Positions 26,745 through 34,667 of a DNA stretch of 45,354 nucleotides are shown here, piece by piece. A program made the translations under genes and the position numbers. Each line of letters opens with the position of its first letter. Position 1 is the first letter of the stretch. The stretch comes from CAZUMH01 sp964621645 (GTDB lineage Bacteria; Zhuqueibacterota; QNDG01; JAGLOF01). The stretch is taken from the NCBI GenBank assembly GCA_964621645.1, contig CAZUMH010000014.1:1-45354 (forward strand). Direction: 5' to 3'. The notes under the pieces were generated by a model that did not search any database, had not been told where the DNA came from, and was given only the letters and a program-made list of their open reading frames with translations.

Positions 26745-27101
26745 TAGCCCGGTCCGGCGGATGGAGAACGACCCTCGGCCTATATTGTCATTCTGGGCGA
26801 TAAAGAGATAAAAGAGAATGCAGGATGTGATCATGGTATCGCAGCCCAGTCAATACTTTTGGGAGCCGTGGAAAAGAATCTGGCCGGCTGCATCATCGGA
26901 TCGATCCAGCGGGAGACGCCGCGCCGGGATCTGTCCATCCCGGAACGATTCGAAATTTTACTTGTACTGGCCCTGGGGTCCCCGGCGGAAACCATCACGG
27001 TAGATGACCTGGGTCCGGACGGCGACATCAAATACTGGCGGGACGAAGCGGGAGTTCACCTTGTGCCCAAAAGATCGCTGGATGAAATCATTATCGGTTG
27101 A
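26745..27101 (+). pseudogene. 5'-truncated nitroreductase copy
   Basis: The frame from 26745 to the TGA at 27099-27101 matches the last 118 codons of the intact nitroreductase at 11189-11770 without gaps (about 82% identical residues by hand count). The codon aligned with Trp73 of the intact gene has become TAG (26745-26747). Everything N-terminal to it, including the FMN-phosphate motif NRSCRRF, is missing. The copy also stops three codons earlier. Differences are mainly silent, so the sequence was under selection for some time after duplication and lost its 5' half later. No ribosome site or credible start lies in the remaining frame. It is the right arm of the direct repeat that brackets the PPDK_N block. 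Confidence 0.88.
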
Positions 27102-27249
27102 AAGCGCCATCCGGCAAGTCTTCAGCTGTCGGACTATTGGTATAATCAGATCTCCAAAAAACAATCAAGCGAAAATTCTATGAATATTTTGCAACCTTTT
27201 TGGTTTGTTTTATGTCTTATTATATGGAGGATGGTTCATACCACAGGCA

Positions 27250-27435
27250 ATGAAAATGCGTCAAATATCACAACACGAAGCCGAGGAACTGGTAGCGAAA
27301 GCCGGTGTTGTCTCTTCCCGGGTTGAGAGAAAGCCCGGGGAGATGAAATTGGTGCTGACGTTGAGTAATCATTGCATTTTTGTTCTAAACTACAATCTTC
27401 AGACACATCTGAAACAGTATTTCATGCTGGATTGA
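27250..27435 (+). CDS. Small protein of unknown function
   Basis: A 61-residue protein beginning MKMRQISQHEAEELVAKAG. It has a charged helix followed by alternating strands (MKLVLTLSNHCIFVLNY), suggesting a small alpha/beta fold. I do not recognise a family. The start is uncertain: ATG 27250 or 27256. A GGAGG about 20 nt upstream is rather far, and a TTG at 27205 would add 15 residues. A strong intrinsic terminator follows about 50 nt after the stop, which supports it as a real transcribed unit. It lies just beyond the nitroreductase remnant. Confidence 0.5.
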   Translation: MKMRQISQHEAEELVAKAGVVSSRVERKPGEMKLVLTLSNHCIFVLNYNLQTHLKQYFMLD

Positions 27436-27483
27436 TAGAGGCCTTCGTGTAATAAGGTAAATAATAGGGGACATGATTGATTG

Positions 27484-27518
27484 AAATCCCGAACCATGAG
27501 GAGTGGTTCGGGATTTTT
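27484..27518 (+). terminator. Strong intrinsic terminator
   Basis: AAATCCCGAACCA (27484-27496) and TGGTTCGGGATTT (27504-27516) form a perfect 13-bp stem with a 7-nt loop, followed by T to 27518. It ends the transcript of the small gene at 27250-27435 and separates it from the TfoX-N gene. Confidence 0.85.
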
Positions 27519-27626
27519 CCATGGGAATAGAGAAGATTAGGCTCGGGGCAAACATGATCACATGTAGCCTCTCTTTTAAGAGAGGTGGCTGGGGATTCCT
27601 TGAAACGGGTATAAGATGAGGAGAAA

Positions 27627-27956
27627 ATGTCGTATGATGAAACCATCGACGCCAGACTGCAGAAGCTGTTTGCTCCGGTTTCTTCCGTGGATAGCCGCAC
27701 CATGTTTGGCGGGGTCTGCTATCTGTATCACGGGTACATGTTCTGCAGAGTAGAGAAGCATTTCCTTATCCTCCGGCGGGAGAAAGAACAGACGGGGAAA
27801 ATCTTAGGGAGGCCGTGGGTGCCTCTCTTTGATATAACCGGACAGGCCATGAAGGGCTGGGGCATGGAGGATGAGGAGGGATTCACATCCGATGATAAGA
27901 TGCGGCGCCGGGTGAATGAAGCCATGCGATTTTCCGGCGCTCTGCCGGCGAAATAG
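27627..27956 (+). CDS. TfoX N-terminal domain protein
   Basis: A 109-residue protein made only of the TfoX/Sxy N-terminal domain. It has the characteristic DSRTMFGGVCYLYHGYMFCRV stretch near residues 22-42 and a helical end. In gamma-proteobacteria TfoX/Sxy induces competence genes together with CRP. Single-domain N-terminal homologues are widespread, and their role is unknown. GAGGAG sits a few nucleotides ahead of the ATG. No link to the yifB/comM gene at the left edge can be claimed beyond both being competence-family names. Confidence 0.82.
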   Translation: MSYDETIDARLQKLFAPVSSVDSRTMFGGVCYLYHGYMFCRVEKHFLILRREKEQTGKILGRPWVPLFDITGQAMKGWGMEDEEGFTSDDKMRRRVNEAMRFSGALPAK

Positions 27957-28206
27957 CCATACCGCTGCATGGCTTAATGCAGACACACGGCATTAGTTCC
28001 CCCGCTGGAGCTGAGCGCACCGTCCAGTACCAGATAATGAAATGTGTCATATCATTGCACCGCATTAGTATAGCGTGTTTTTACTTCTCCAACCAGGTAT
28101 TATTATAATCACCGTCTTTGCATCTGTCAGGGATAAGAATTTCTTTACTCTTTCCTGGAAATTCGTTACCTTTTTAATTATTATGAAACAAACAAGGGAG
28201 GCATCC

Positions 28207-29433
28207 ATGGCGAAAAGAGCGTATTCATCCATGCAACAACCAGACAGAATGGATCGAAGAGGATTTTTGAAGATCGGCGGAGCGGTATCAACCGGACTGG
28301 TACTGGGAACGCCGGCCCTCTGGGCCAAGGAGCAGGCCCAGAACGGAACCCCGAACCGCATCAAGACCAATATCGATTCTATCAGTCGCATCCCCCGGGT
28401 GGCTTATTCCTTGCCCGGTCCTTTTCCCGGAAAGGTCGTTGAGGTACATAATCCCGACGTAACAACTGAAAACAACGTGAACGCGGAAATCGTGAAAACC
28501 ATGTTCGACCAGGGGTTACAGCAGCTCACCGGCCGGAATCGCAAAAAGAGTTTTTCCCTCTTCTTTTCACCGAGAGATGTCATCGGCCTCAAAGTCAATC
28601 CCGTGGGCCCGGGAGTCATCAGCACCAGACTGGAACTGGTGGACGCTGTCATCGAATGGCTGGAAGAAAACGGCATGAAGCGGAATAACATTGTTATCTG
28701 GGATCGTTTCGATTATATGCTCAGAGATGCCGGTTACACCGAAGAACGCTTCCCCGGAGTCCGTATTGAAGGCCTGCAAACCATGGATGAGGAGGCAGCC
28801 ATGGCCACTATGAAGGGTGAAAAGGCTGATGATTCGGCGTGGCTTGATAAGAACGGACATCATGTGAGTGAGGCCAACTTTGACCGGAATATTTACTACT
28901 GGGCCGATGTGGACGGCCCTAAAGATCTTCCCTACCTGAATCAGCATGTTTTCAACGGCAAGTATTCCTACTTCGGCAAGCTCTTAACCCAGCGGTTGAC
29001 TAAAATTATCAATATACCGGTTTTCAAGAATACCGGCAACGGTATTTCGATGGCCACCAAGAATCTCGGCTATGGCGCCATCTGCAATACCAACCGGCTG
29101 CACCGTCCCCTCTTCTTCGATGTCTGCACCGAAGTACTTGCCTTTCCTGTTGTTCGCGACAAGCTAATGCTCAATATAACGGACGGTATCATTGGCCAGT
29201 ATGACGGTGGACCGGGCGGGAATGCCAATTTCACCTGGAGCTATAACCGTCTCTTCTTCGCTACGGACCCCTTCGCTTTGGACCGGGTTTGCCAGGATCT
29301 GATCATTAAAAAACGGAAAGAAATGGGAGTGCGAGTGAATGAGCATCCCCGCTATACCGAGTATCTGCGCTATGCGGAACGTCTAGGTCTGGGAGTGGGA
29401 CATCTGGAGAAAATCGAGCATGTACAGGTTTAG
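28207..29433 (+). CDS. DUF362 domain protein with Tat signal
   Basis: The N-terminus has a twin-arginine signal, DRRGFLK (residues 16-22), followed by a hydrophobic stretch ending APALWAKE-like (GTPALWAKE). The 408-residue protein should therefore be exported folded, which usually implies a cofactor. The mature part matches DUF362 with RDVIGLKVNPVGPG and a following segment ending NNIVIWDR. DUF362 proteins are sometimes fused to ferredoxin domains, but here there is none. The start at 28207 has AGGGAGG 6 nt ahead, and a 44-codon upstream extension was dropped. It overlaps the next gene by 14 nt and heads a likely operon running to the TonB-dependent receptor. The reaction is unknown. Confidence 0.83.
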   Translation: MAKRAYSSMQQPDRMDRRGFLKIGGAVSTGLVLGTPALWAKEQAQNGTPNRIKTNIDSISRIPRVAYSLPGPFPGKVVEVHNPDVTTENNVNAEIVKTMFDQGLQQLTGRNRKKSFSLFFSPRDVIGLKVNPVGPGVISTRLELVDAVIEWLEENGMKRNNIVIWDRFDYMLRDAGYTEERFPGVRIEGLQTMDEEAAMATMKGEKADDSAWLDKNGHHVSEANFDRNIYYWADVDGPKDLPYLNQHVFNGKYSYFGKLLTQRLTKIINIPVFKNTGNGISMATKNLGYGAICNTNRLHRPLFFDVCTEVLAFPVVRDKLMLNITDGIIGQYDGGPGGNANFTWSYNRLFFATDPFALDRVCQDLIIKKRKEMGVRVNEHPRYTEYLRYAERLGLGVGHLEKIEHVQV

Positions 29434-30331
29434 AGGAAAAAGACCGTATACGGTCAACGCGGGATGGAAGAATACATTCTTTTTTATTGTCCTATTTTTC
29501 ATGGCTTGCCTGCCTGGATTTTTAACAGCTCAGACTATCCTGCCCGGTGACGGATTCGCGCCGGGCTGGATGAAGGAAGGCAAAGTCCGTCTCTTCCAGA
29601 AGGAAGATCTGTTCAATTATATCGATGGAGGAGCGGAACTCTTTCACGAATTCGGCTTTATGAGTCTGTACGTGCAGGAGTACTGTAAGGGTGAAGAGGA
29701 ACTGGTTCTGGAACTCTACCGCATGACGGAACCGGCTGCCGCTCTGGGGGTCTATCTGTTGAAGAAGGGTCATGAGAAGTCCGTCCCGGGAGTTGCCTGC
29801 CGCCACAGCGGTAATGCGTTCCAGATTCTGGCGGTTAAGGGGGATTATTTTATCACCGTTCGTAATTACTCCGGCAATGATGAAACGGCGGCTTCCATGG
29901 CCCGGCTGGTGAACCGGACGGCTGATACAATACAATCAGGTACCCCAGTGGATCTCTCCGGCCTGTTGCCAAAGCAGGATCTTATTCCGGAGAGCATGGC
30001 TTTGTTCCGGGGGCCGTATGCGTTGGAGCCGGTTTTCACCTTCGGGGAAGGAGACGTTCTGCTTTTGAATGGAAAGGTTTTCGGAGTCTTGGCCGATTAT
30101 CAGGTGGGAGATGCCGTGATCACCCGTCTGATCATTCCTTATGGTACGGAAGAGGCAGCCCGGGCTGCCTTCGATAACCTCTGTAATAATCTTGATTCTT
30201 ATTTGGAAAAGATGCGCCAGACATCTCAAGAACTGGTTTTCAAGGACTATCAAGGAAAGTACGGCCGGGCGCGCTTCGAACAGAATAGGCTTACTATCGA
30301 GATTCATCTGCCTGTTCTCCCGAATGGATAA
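29420..30331 (+). CDS. DUF6599-like exported protein
   Basis: A 303-residue protein with a hydrophobic N-terminal segment (residues 18-38, ending FLTAQ), probably a signal peptide or anchor. The mature part has LFNYIDGGAELFHEFGF near residue 65, the hallmark of DUF6599-type proteins. A second similar half follows from about residue 190. Function is unknown. The 14-nt overlap with the DUF362 gene indicates co-translation, and these two families occur together in several related genomes to my knowledge. A shared periplasmic role is inference. Confidence 0.68.
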   Translation: MYRFRGKRPYTVNAGWKNTFFFIVLFFMACLPGFLTAQTILPGDGFAPGWMKEGKVRLFQKEDLFNYIDGGAELFHEFGFMSLYVQEYCKGEEELVLELYRMTEPAAALGVYLLKKGHEKSVPGVACRHSGNAFQILAVKGDYFITVRNYSGNDETAASMARLVNRTADTIQSGTPVDLSGLLPKQDLIPESMALFRGPYALEPVFTFGEGDVLLLNGKVFGVLADYQVGDAVITRLIIPYGTEEAARAAFDNLCNNLDSYLEKMRQTSQELVFKDYQGKYGRARFEQNRLTIEIHLPVLPNG

Positions 30332-30352
30332 AATAATTGACTTTTGCGAATA

Positions 30353-30853
30353 ATGTATTCATATTATATGGCAAACCGGAGGCGGCTATGGGCCGCGTAT
30401 TCCATTGTCTGTATTGTTGTATGTATCTGGGTTGGAGTCGTTTTCGCCGTTCCTATCCTGGCCGGAGGAACAGATTCAGCCGGGCGGGCGGCGGAATATC
30501 TGACATTACTCTACGCGCCCGTATGCCATCAGATTCCTGAGAGGTGTTTTTTCATAGACGGCCATCCTTTGCCGGTCTGTTCCCGGTGTACCGGATTATA
30601 CATCGGATTTTTTCTGGGGATGGTTTTTTCCCCTCTTCTCCGGGGGAAACGGCGCAGGCGGGTTCCTGACCGCAAAGTGTTGATCGTAGCCGCGGCACCG
30701 TTGATACTGGAGGTAATTTTATCCAAGGCGGGAATTTTTGATGGAGGGCTCTGGGTACGGTTTCTCAGCGCCCTGCCCGCGGCTCTGGCCGCATCTTCTC
30801 TGGTATTTCCGGCGCTCAGTGAATTAATAGAAAAATCAAGAGGTGACCTATGA
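30353..30853 (+). CDS. DUF2085 membrane protein
   Basis: About 166 residues with four hydrophobic segments. The DUF2085 signature is present: PVCHQIPERCFF then PVCSRCTGLYIGFF. This gives Cys-His and Cys-x-x-Cys pairs at the membrane edge that could bind metal. Function is unknown. The start is uncertain: ATG 30353 and 30368 are both in frame and neither has a clear ribosome site. The stop overlaps the next start (ATGA). Confidence 0.8.
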   Translation: MYSYYMANRRRLWAAYSIVCIVVCIWVGVVFAVPILAGGTDSAGRAAEYLTLLYAPVCHQIPERCFFIDGHPLPVCSRCTGLYIGFFLGMVFSPLLRGKRRRRVPDRKVLIVAAAPLILEVILSKAGIFDGGLWVRFLSALPAALAASSLVFPALSELIEKSRGDL

Positions 30854-31362
30854 ATGAACAGCCGAGCAAGTTGACGCCGGCTCTCGCGGGAGGAGCCGTC
30901 ATGGCGGTGCTGTCCTCAGTGCCAATTATTAGTATCGGAAACTGTATTTGCTGCCTCTGGATTCTGCTGGGGGGTGCTGTTGCCGTCATCATTTACAACC
31001 GCGGTCTACCCGAAGGGCAGTCCGTCAATGGAGGCGAGGGTGCCGTATTGGGCCTTCTGGCAGGTATTTTTGGAGCCCTCTTCGGAACAATCCTCAGCTA
31101 TCTATTTATGTCCCTCGGCGATATGGGCATGACTAAAAATATCCTGCGAGGCATTATGGAGAGGCAGAATGATCTCTCTCCTGAACTGGAGAATTTTCTG
31201 CGGAACTTTGAGGAGGGCCGGGCCTTTAGTCCGGGTTTCATTCTGATATCTCTTTTTGCCAGTCTTTTCGTTAACATCGTATTCGGTGCTCTCGGTGGCC
31301 TCATAGGCGCTTCTCTTTTCAAGAAGAAAGCAGCGCCGGTTCAGGGAGTTGGCGGCAAATAA
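30850..31362 (+). CDS. Multi-pass membrane protein of unknown function
   Basis: A 170-residue protein with about four membrane segments. A first pair (residues 10-50) contains the cysteine-rich GNCICCLW turn. Another is near 65-90. A soluble loop with MERQNDLSPELENFLRNFEEG follows, and then a glycine-rich last segment (about 125-160). I do not assign a family. It starts within the DUF2085 stop (ATGA) and is followed 22 nt later by a lipoprotein gene. It therefore belongs to the DUF362-to-TonB receptor run. Confidence 0.72.
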   Translation: MNEQPSKLTPALAGGAVMAVLSSVPIISIGNCICCLWILLGGAVAVIIYNRGLPEGQSVNGGEGAVLGLLAGIFGALFGTILSYLFMSLGDMGMTKNILRGIMERQNDLSPELENFLRNFEEGRAFSPGFILISLFASLFVNIVFGALGGLIGASLFKKKAAPVQGVGGK

Positions 31363-31384
31363 AGCGTTGGATTAGGAGAGAGTC

Positions 31385-31915
31385 ATGAAAAGAGTCTTTG
31401 TGGTTCTCCTTCCGGCCCTGTTGGTCCTCTCCGGATGTTATCGTGGTCACGGCCTTGATCCTGTCAGCGGGGGGGCGGATGTAGCCGGAATCGGCGGGCA
31501 TGTCACATTCACCGGGACCTGGCCTGATTCCACCAGAGAAGTTCGCGTGGCGGTAATGAAGCACTATCCTGAGGGTGTCAGCGATCCGGACTCACTGCTG
31601 GGATTTGTATTGAATGCCTTTAGCTCGGGTGAGCTGTTTTTCAGCGATACTCTGCCGCGTTTTTCCACCAATTGCGATTACGAACTGGCCCTGGAACCGG
31701 GGAATTATGAATGGGTGCTGGTTGTCTGGTTCCCGGATATTGCCAATTATCTCTTGGGGGTCAAGGAACTGGGCGGATACAGCAAAGAAGCCGGACAGAC
31801 CCACTCCAGTGTGGCGGTGATACCGGGCAGTATCACTCCCGGAATCGATATCGACGCTGACTTTACAAACGTCTACCGGGATACTCCCTTTTATAAAAGG
31901 GAGGAGAGGCCATGA
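31385..31915 (+). CDS. Lipoprotein paired with a TonB-dependent receptor
   Basis: The N-terminus is a lipoprotein signal with lipobox LSGC (lipidated Cys18). The mature ~158 residues are beta-rich with a GHVTFTGTWPDSTREVRVAV opening and an ALEPGNYEWVLVVWF strand, resembling a small transthyretin-like or carboxypeptidase-regulatory-like fold. It overlaps the receptor gene by 4 nt. This suggests an outer-membrane partner that assists ligand capture, in the manner of other receptor-lipoprotein pairs. AGGAGAG sits a few nucleotides ahead of the ATG. Confidence 0.75.
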   Translation: MKRVFVVLLPALLVLSGCYRGHGLDPVSGGADVAGIGGHVTFTGTWPDSTREVRVAVMKHYPEGVSDPDSLLGFVLNAFSSGELFFSDTLPRFSTNCDYELALEPGNYEWVLVVWFPDIANYLLGVKELGGYSKEAGQTHSSVAVIPGSITPGIDIDADFTNVYRDTPFYKREERP

Positions 31916-34155
31916 AGAGAAAAATAGGGGCAATGGTGATATGGGCTTTGTTAATACCGGCGTTGCTCACAGCCCAGGCTTCCCGTTTCGGTCAGCTTCG
32001 GGGCCGGATCCTGGATGCTGATGATAAAACTCCTCTTTACGGCTGTAATATCATTATTGAGGGGACTGTCCTGGGAGCGGCTGCTGACCATCAGGGAGGC
32101 TATTTTGTAAGTAGAATTCTGCCGGGAACCTATACGGTAGTGGCAAGCATGATGGGGTACGCTTCCAAGAAAGTGAAAGGGGTCGTAATAGAAGCAGGCA
32201 AGACTGCGGAACTCAACTTCGTTTTGCAGGCAACTGTCCTGGAAACACCTCAAATGGTTGTGACCGCTTCCAAGCGAAGGCAGCAGATTCAGGAAACGCC
32301 GGTATCGGTGGATGTGGTGAGTTCCAGGGAAATCCGGCAACGGAACGTCGCCACTCTGGACGAAGTACTGGTCAACACGGCGGGGGTGGGTATTATCGAA
32401 GGCCAGCTGGATATCCGCGGCTCTACCGGATTCAACTGGTCGGCGGGTAGCCGGGTGCTGCTCATGGTTGACGGCCATCCTCTCATCAGCGGTGAAACTG
32501 GCGGCATTAACTGGTCCGCCATCCCGGTGGATCAGGTGGAGAGTGTCGAGATTGTCAAGGGAGCGGGTTCGGCGCTCTACGGTTCCAATGCCATGGCCGG
32601 CATGGTCAACATTATCACTCGTGATCCGGGACCCAAGCCGGAAACACGCTACCATCTGACCTGGGGATTTTACGATCAGCCGGTTTACAGCGAATGGCGG
32701 TGGACGGACCGCTTTCTTCCCTATCAGCTGTTTCATCAGGGCAGGCTGAATCTGAAATCGGCCTTGGGGGTGAACGGTATCGATATTTCCCACAGCCGTC
32801 AAATGGGGCCGGTAGGGTTGCTCCTTTCCGTCAGCCGGTGGCAGTCCAGCGGGTATCAACAGAATGGGGACTACTCCCGCTGGAACATCATGAGTAAGGC
32901 CAATATCAAATTGAGCCGAGGGCAGTCGCTGTCGGTGCTGGCTGACTGGGCCGTGGACGATCATGGTGATATCCTGCAGTGGCTGAGTCAGGAACGGGCC
33001 CTGGAGGTTCCCCAGGAGGAATTGGGCAATCGGGTACGAAATGAGAAGACCAATGTCCACGCCACTTACAGTAATGCCATCACCAGTGAACTGGCTCTGA
33101 AATTAAAGGGCAATTTTTATCGTACCGACTGGCACAATTTTTTCTATGACAACAGGGATTATGCGGTGACGGACCGCTGGGGCGGTGAGGCCCAGCTGGA
33201 CTATGCCAAGGGTCGCCATCTGGTCACCAGTGGGGGAGAGATGATTTACCAGACGGCCGATTCGCCTATTTACGGTGATCAGAGCACCTGGGATGGGGCT
33301 GTCTATACCGAGGATATCATTCGTCTGGGTGGGGGATTCAAAGCCAACCTGGGAGGGCGTTTCGACTACCACCACGTGCATGGCATCGGAGAAGACTGGC
33401 AGTTCAGTCCGCGGATGGGCCTGACGGCCGGGCTTTGGAGAGGCGGAGCGCTGCGGTTGTCGGCCGGACGGGGGTTCCGGGCTCCCTCCATTGCAGAGGT
33501 TTTCGCAAACATCACCGTATCCGGTTTCCGGGTAGTGCCGAATCTCAATCTCAAGGAAGCGGAACGGGCCTGGAGCATGGAGACGGGACTTCGCCAGAAT
33601 TTCCAATTCCAGGGCGGCATTGGATTTTTCGGCAAGCTGGCTCCCAATGGCATGTTCGATCTGGCGTTCTTCTACAGCCGTTATACTAATATGATCGATG
33701 TGGATCTGAACAGCGAACTAATGGCCTTTCAATTTATCAATCTGGATAATGCCCGTAATCTCGGTTTTGAGGCACGCTGTTCCGCCGGGATCCTGGGAGG
33801 GATGCTTCTCTTGAACGGAGGATTTACCTACATCGATCCCGTTAATATCGACACAGGAAAGATGCTGAACTACCGCTCCCGGTACCGCTTTACGGGGAGC
33901 AGCACCCTGCGTCTGGGCCGGATAACGTTCGGTTTTGATTACCGCTACGCCAGCCGGGTCGAGGAGGTCGTGGATATTTTCGCAACCGACCAGAGAGTGC
34001 CTATGCATGTGATAGACGCCAGAGTGATCTATGCGCTGGGCAAAATGGATCTGGCCCTGGAATGCAAGAACCTGCGGAATTATAACTACAGTCTGCGGCA
34101 GCGTTATTTGGAACCGCTGCGCCAGTTTGTTTTTTCCTTGCGGGGATCGCTATAA
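31912..34155 (+). CDS. TonB-dependent receptor with CarboxypepD_reg-like N-terminal domain
   Basis: A 747-residue outer-membrane transporter. Residues 1-22 form a signal peptide. Residues about 28-110 are a carboxypeptidase-regulatory-like domain (RGRILDADDKTPLYGCNIII). The plug (about 115-235) has VVTASKRRQQIQETPVSV, VLLMVDG and SALYGSNAMAGMVNIIT. The rest is a 22-stranded barrel ending FVFSLRGSL with an aromatic-rich last strand. The plug and barrel resemble cobalamin/siderophore receptors, but the ligand cannot be read from the sequence. It ends the operon that begins with the DUF362 gene. Confidence 0.92.
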   Translation: MKRKIGAMVIWALLIPALLTAQASRFGQLRGRILDADDKTPLYGCNIIIEGTVLGAAADHQGGYFVSRILPGTYTVVASMMGYASKKVKGVVIEAGKTAELNFVLQATVLETPQMVVTASKRRQQIQETPVSVDVVSSREIRQRNVATLDEVLVNTAGVGIIEGQLDIRGSTGFNWSAGSRVLLMVDGHPLISGETGGINWSAIPVDQVESVEIVKGAGSALYGSNAMAGMVNIITRDPGPKPETRYHLTWGFYDQPVYSEWRWTDRFLPYQLFHQGRLNLKSALGVNGIDISHSRQMGPVGLLLSVSRWQSSGYQQNGDYSRWNIMSKANIKLSRGQSLSVLADWAVDDHGDILQWLSQERALEVPQEELGNRVRNEKTNVHATYSNAITSELALKLKGNFYRTDWHNFFYDNRDYAVTDRWGGEAQLDYAKGRHLVTSGGEMIYQTADSPIYGDQSTWDGAVYTEDIIRLGGGFKANLGGRFDYHHVHGIGEDWQFSPRMGLTAGLWRGGALRLSAGRGFRAPSIAEVFANITVSGFRVVPNLNLKEAERAWSMETGLRQNFQFQGGIGFFGKLAPNGMFDLAFFYSRYTNMIDVDLNSELMAFQFINLDNARNLGFEARCSAGILGGMLLLNGGFTYIDPVNIDTGKMLNYRSRYRFTGSSTLRLGRITFGFDYRYASRVEEVVDIFATDQRVPMHVIDARVIYALGKMDLALECKNLRNYNYSLRQRYLEPLRQFVFSLRGSL

Positions 34156-34186
34156 TATCCTATCCGGTTTGACCCTGATGGATAGC

Positions 34187-34208
34187 TGGGCTTTTGGGGA
34201 AAAGCCCA
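34187..34208 (+). terminator. Hairpin after the TonB-dependent receptor gene
   Basis: TGGGCTTTT (34187-34195) and AAAAGCCCA (34200-34208) pair perfectly across a 4-nt loop, 31 nt after the receptor stop. No T tract follows, so termination by this element alone is doubtful. Confidence 0.35.
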
Positions 34209-34277
34209 AAGCTGTAAAAACTGCATAGTGGGGAACATGAATCGAGCCGCACCTGCGGGTGTGATAAGGAGGTGTAC

Positions 34278-34667
34278 GTGTCTGAAAAACTTACTGATTT
34301 CCGGCAGCTGAACGTCTGGCAGAAGGCGAACAAGTTGGTGCTGGATACCTATGAACTGACAAAGAAATTTCCCAAGGAAGAGAGAAACGATATGGTTGCC
34401 CGTATGCGGGTTGCCGCCTGTAATATCCCCATACAAATCGCTCAGGGATTCATGCAGCGCAGGCCGCGGGATAAATCCATCCCCTACAAGGGGACTCTTG
34501 AGTCCCTGGAGACGTTAAAATACTATTTACTTCTCTCGGAGGAACTGGGATACGTCCGGGATAATACAGCTATTTTCGAAGCAGCTGAAGAGGTGGGCAG
34601 AATGCTGACGGGTCTTATCCGTTCGGTCAAAGGTGAAGCAGGCCGAACATATGAATCGGGGGAGTAA
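34278..34667 (+). CDS. Four-helix bundle protein (S23/IVS type)
   Basis: About 129 residues with the pattern of S23-type four-helix proteins: DFRQLNVWQKANKLVLDTYELT, FPKEERNDMVARMRVAACNIP, then a helix beginning SLETLKYYLLLSEELGY. Members form pentamers and were first seen inside 23S rRNA intervening sequences, but free-standing copies are common in FCB and candidate-phylum genomes with unknown roles. The start is GTG 34278 with AAGGAGG 5 nt ahead; another GTG lies 6 nt upstream. Its stop overlaps the next start (TAATG), coupling it to the phosphohexomutase. Confidence 0.85.
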   Translation: MSEKLTDFRQLNVWQKANKLVLDTYELTKKFPKEERNDMVARMRVAACNIPIQIAQGFMQRRPRDKSIPYKGTLESLETLKYYLLLSEELGYVRDNTAIFEAAEEVGRMLTGLIRSVKGEAGRTYESGE

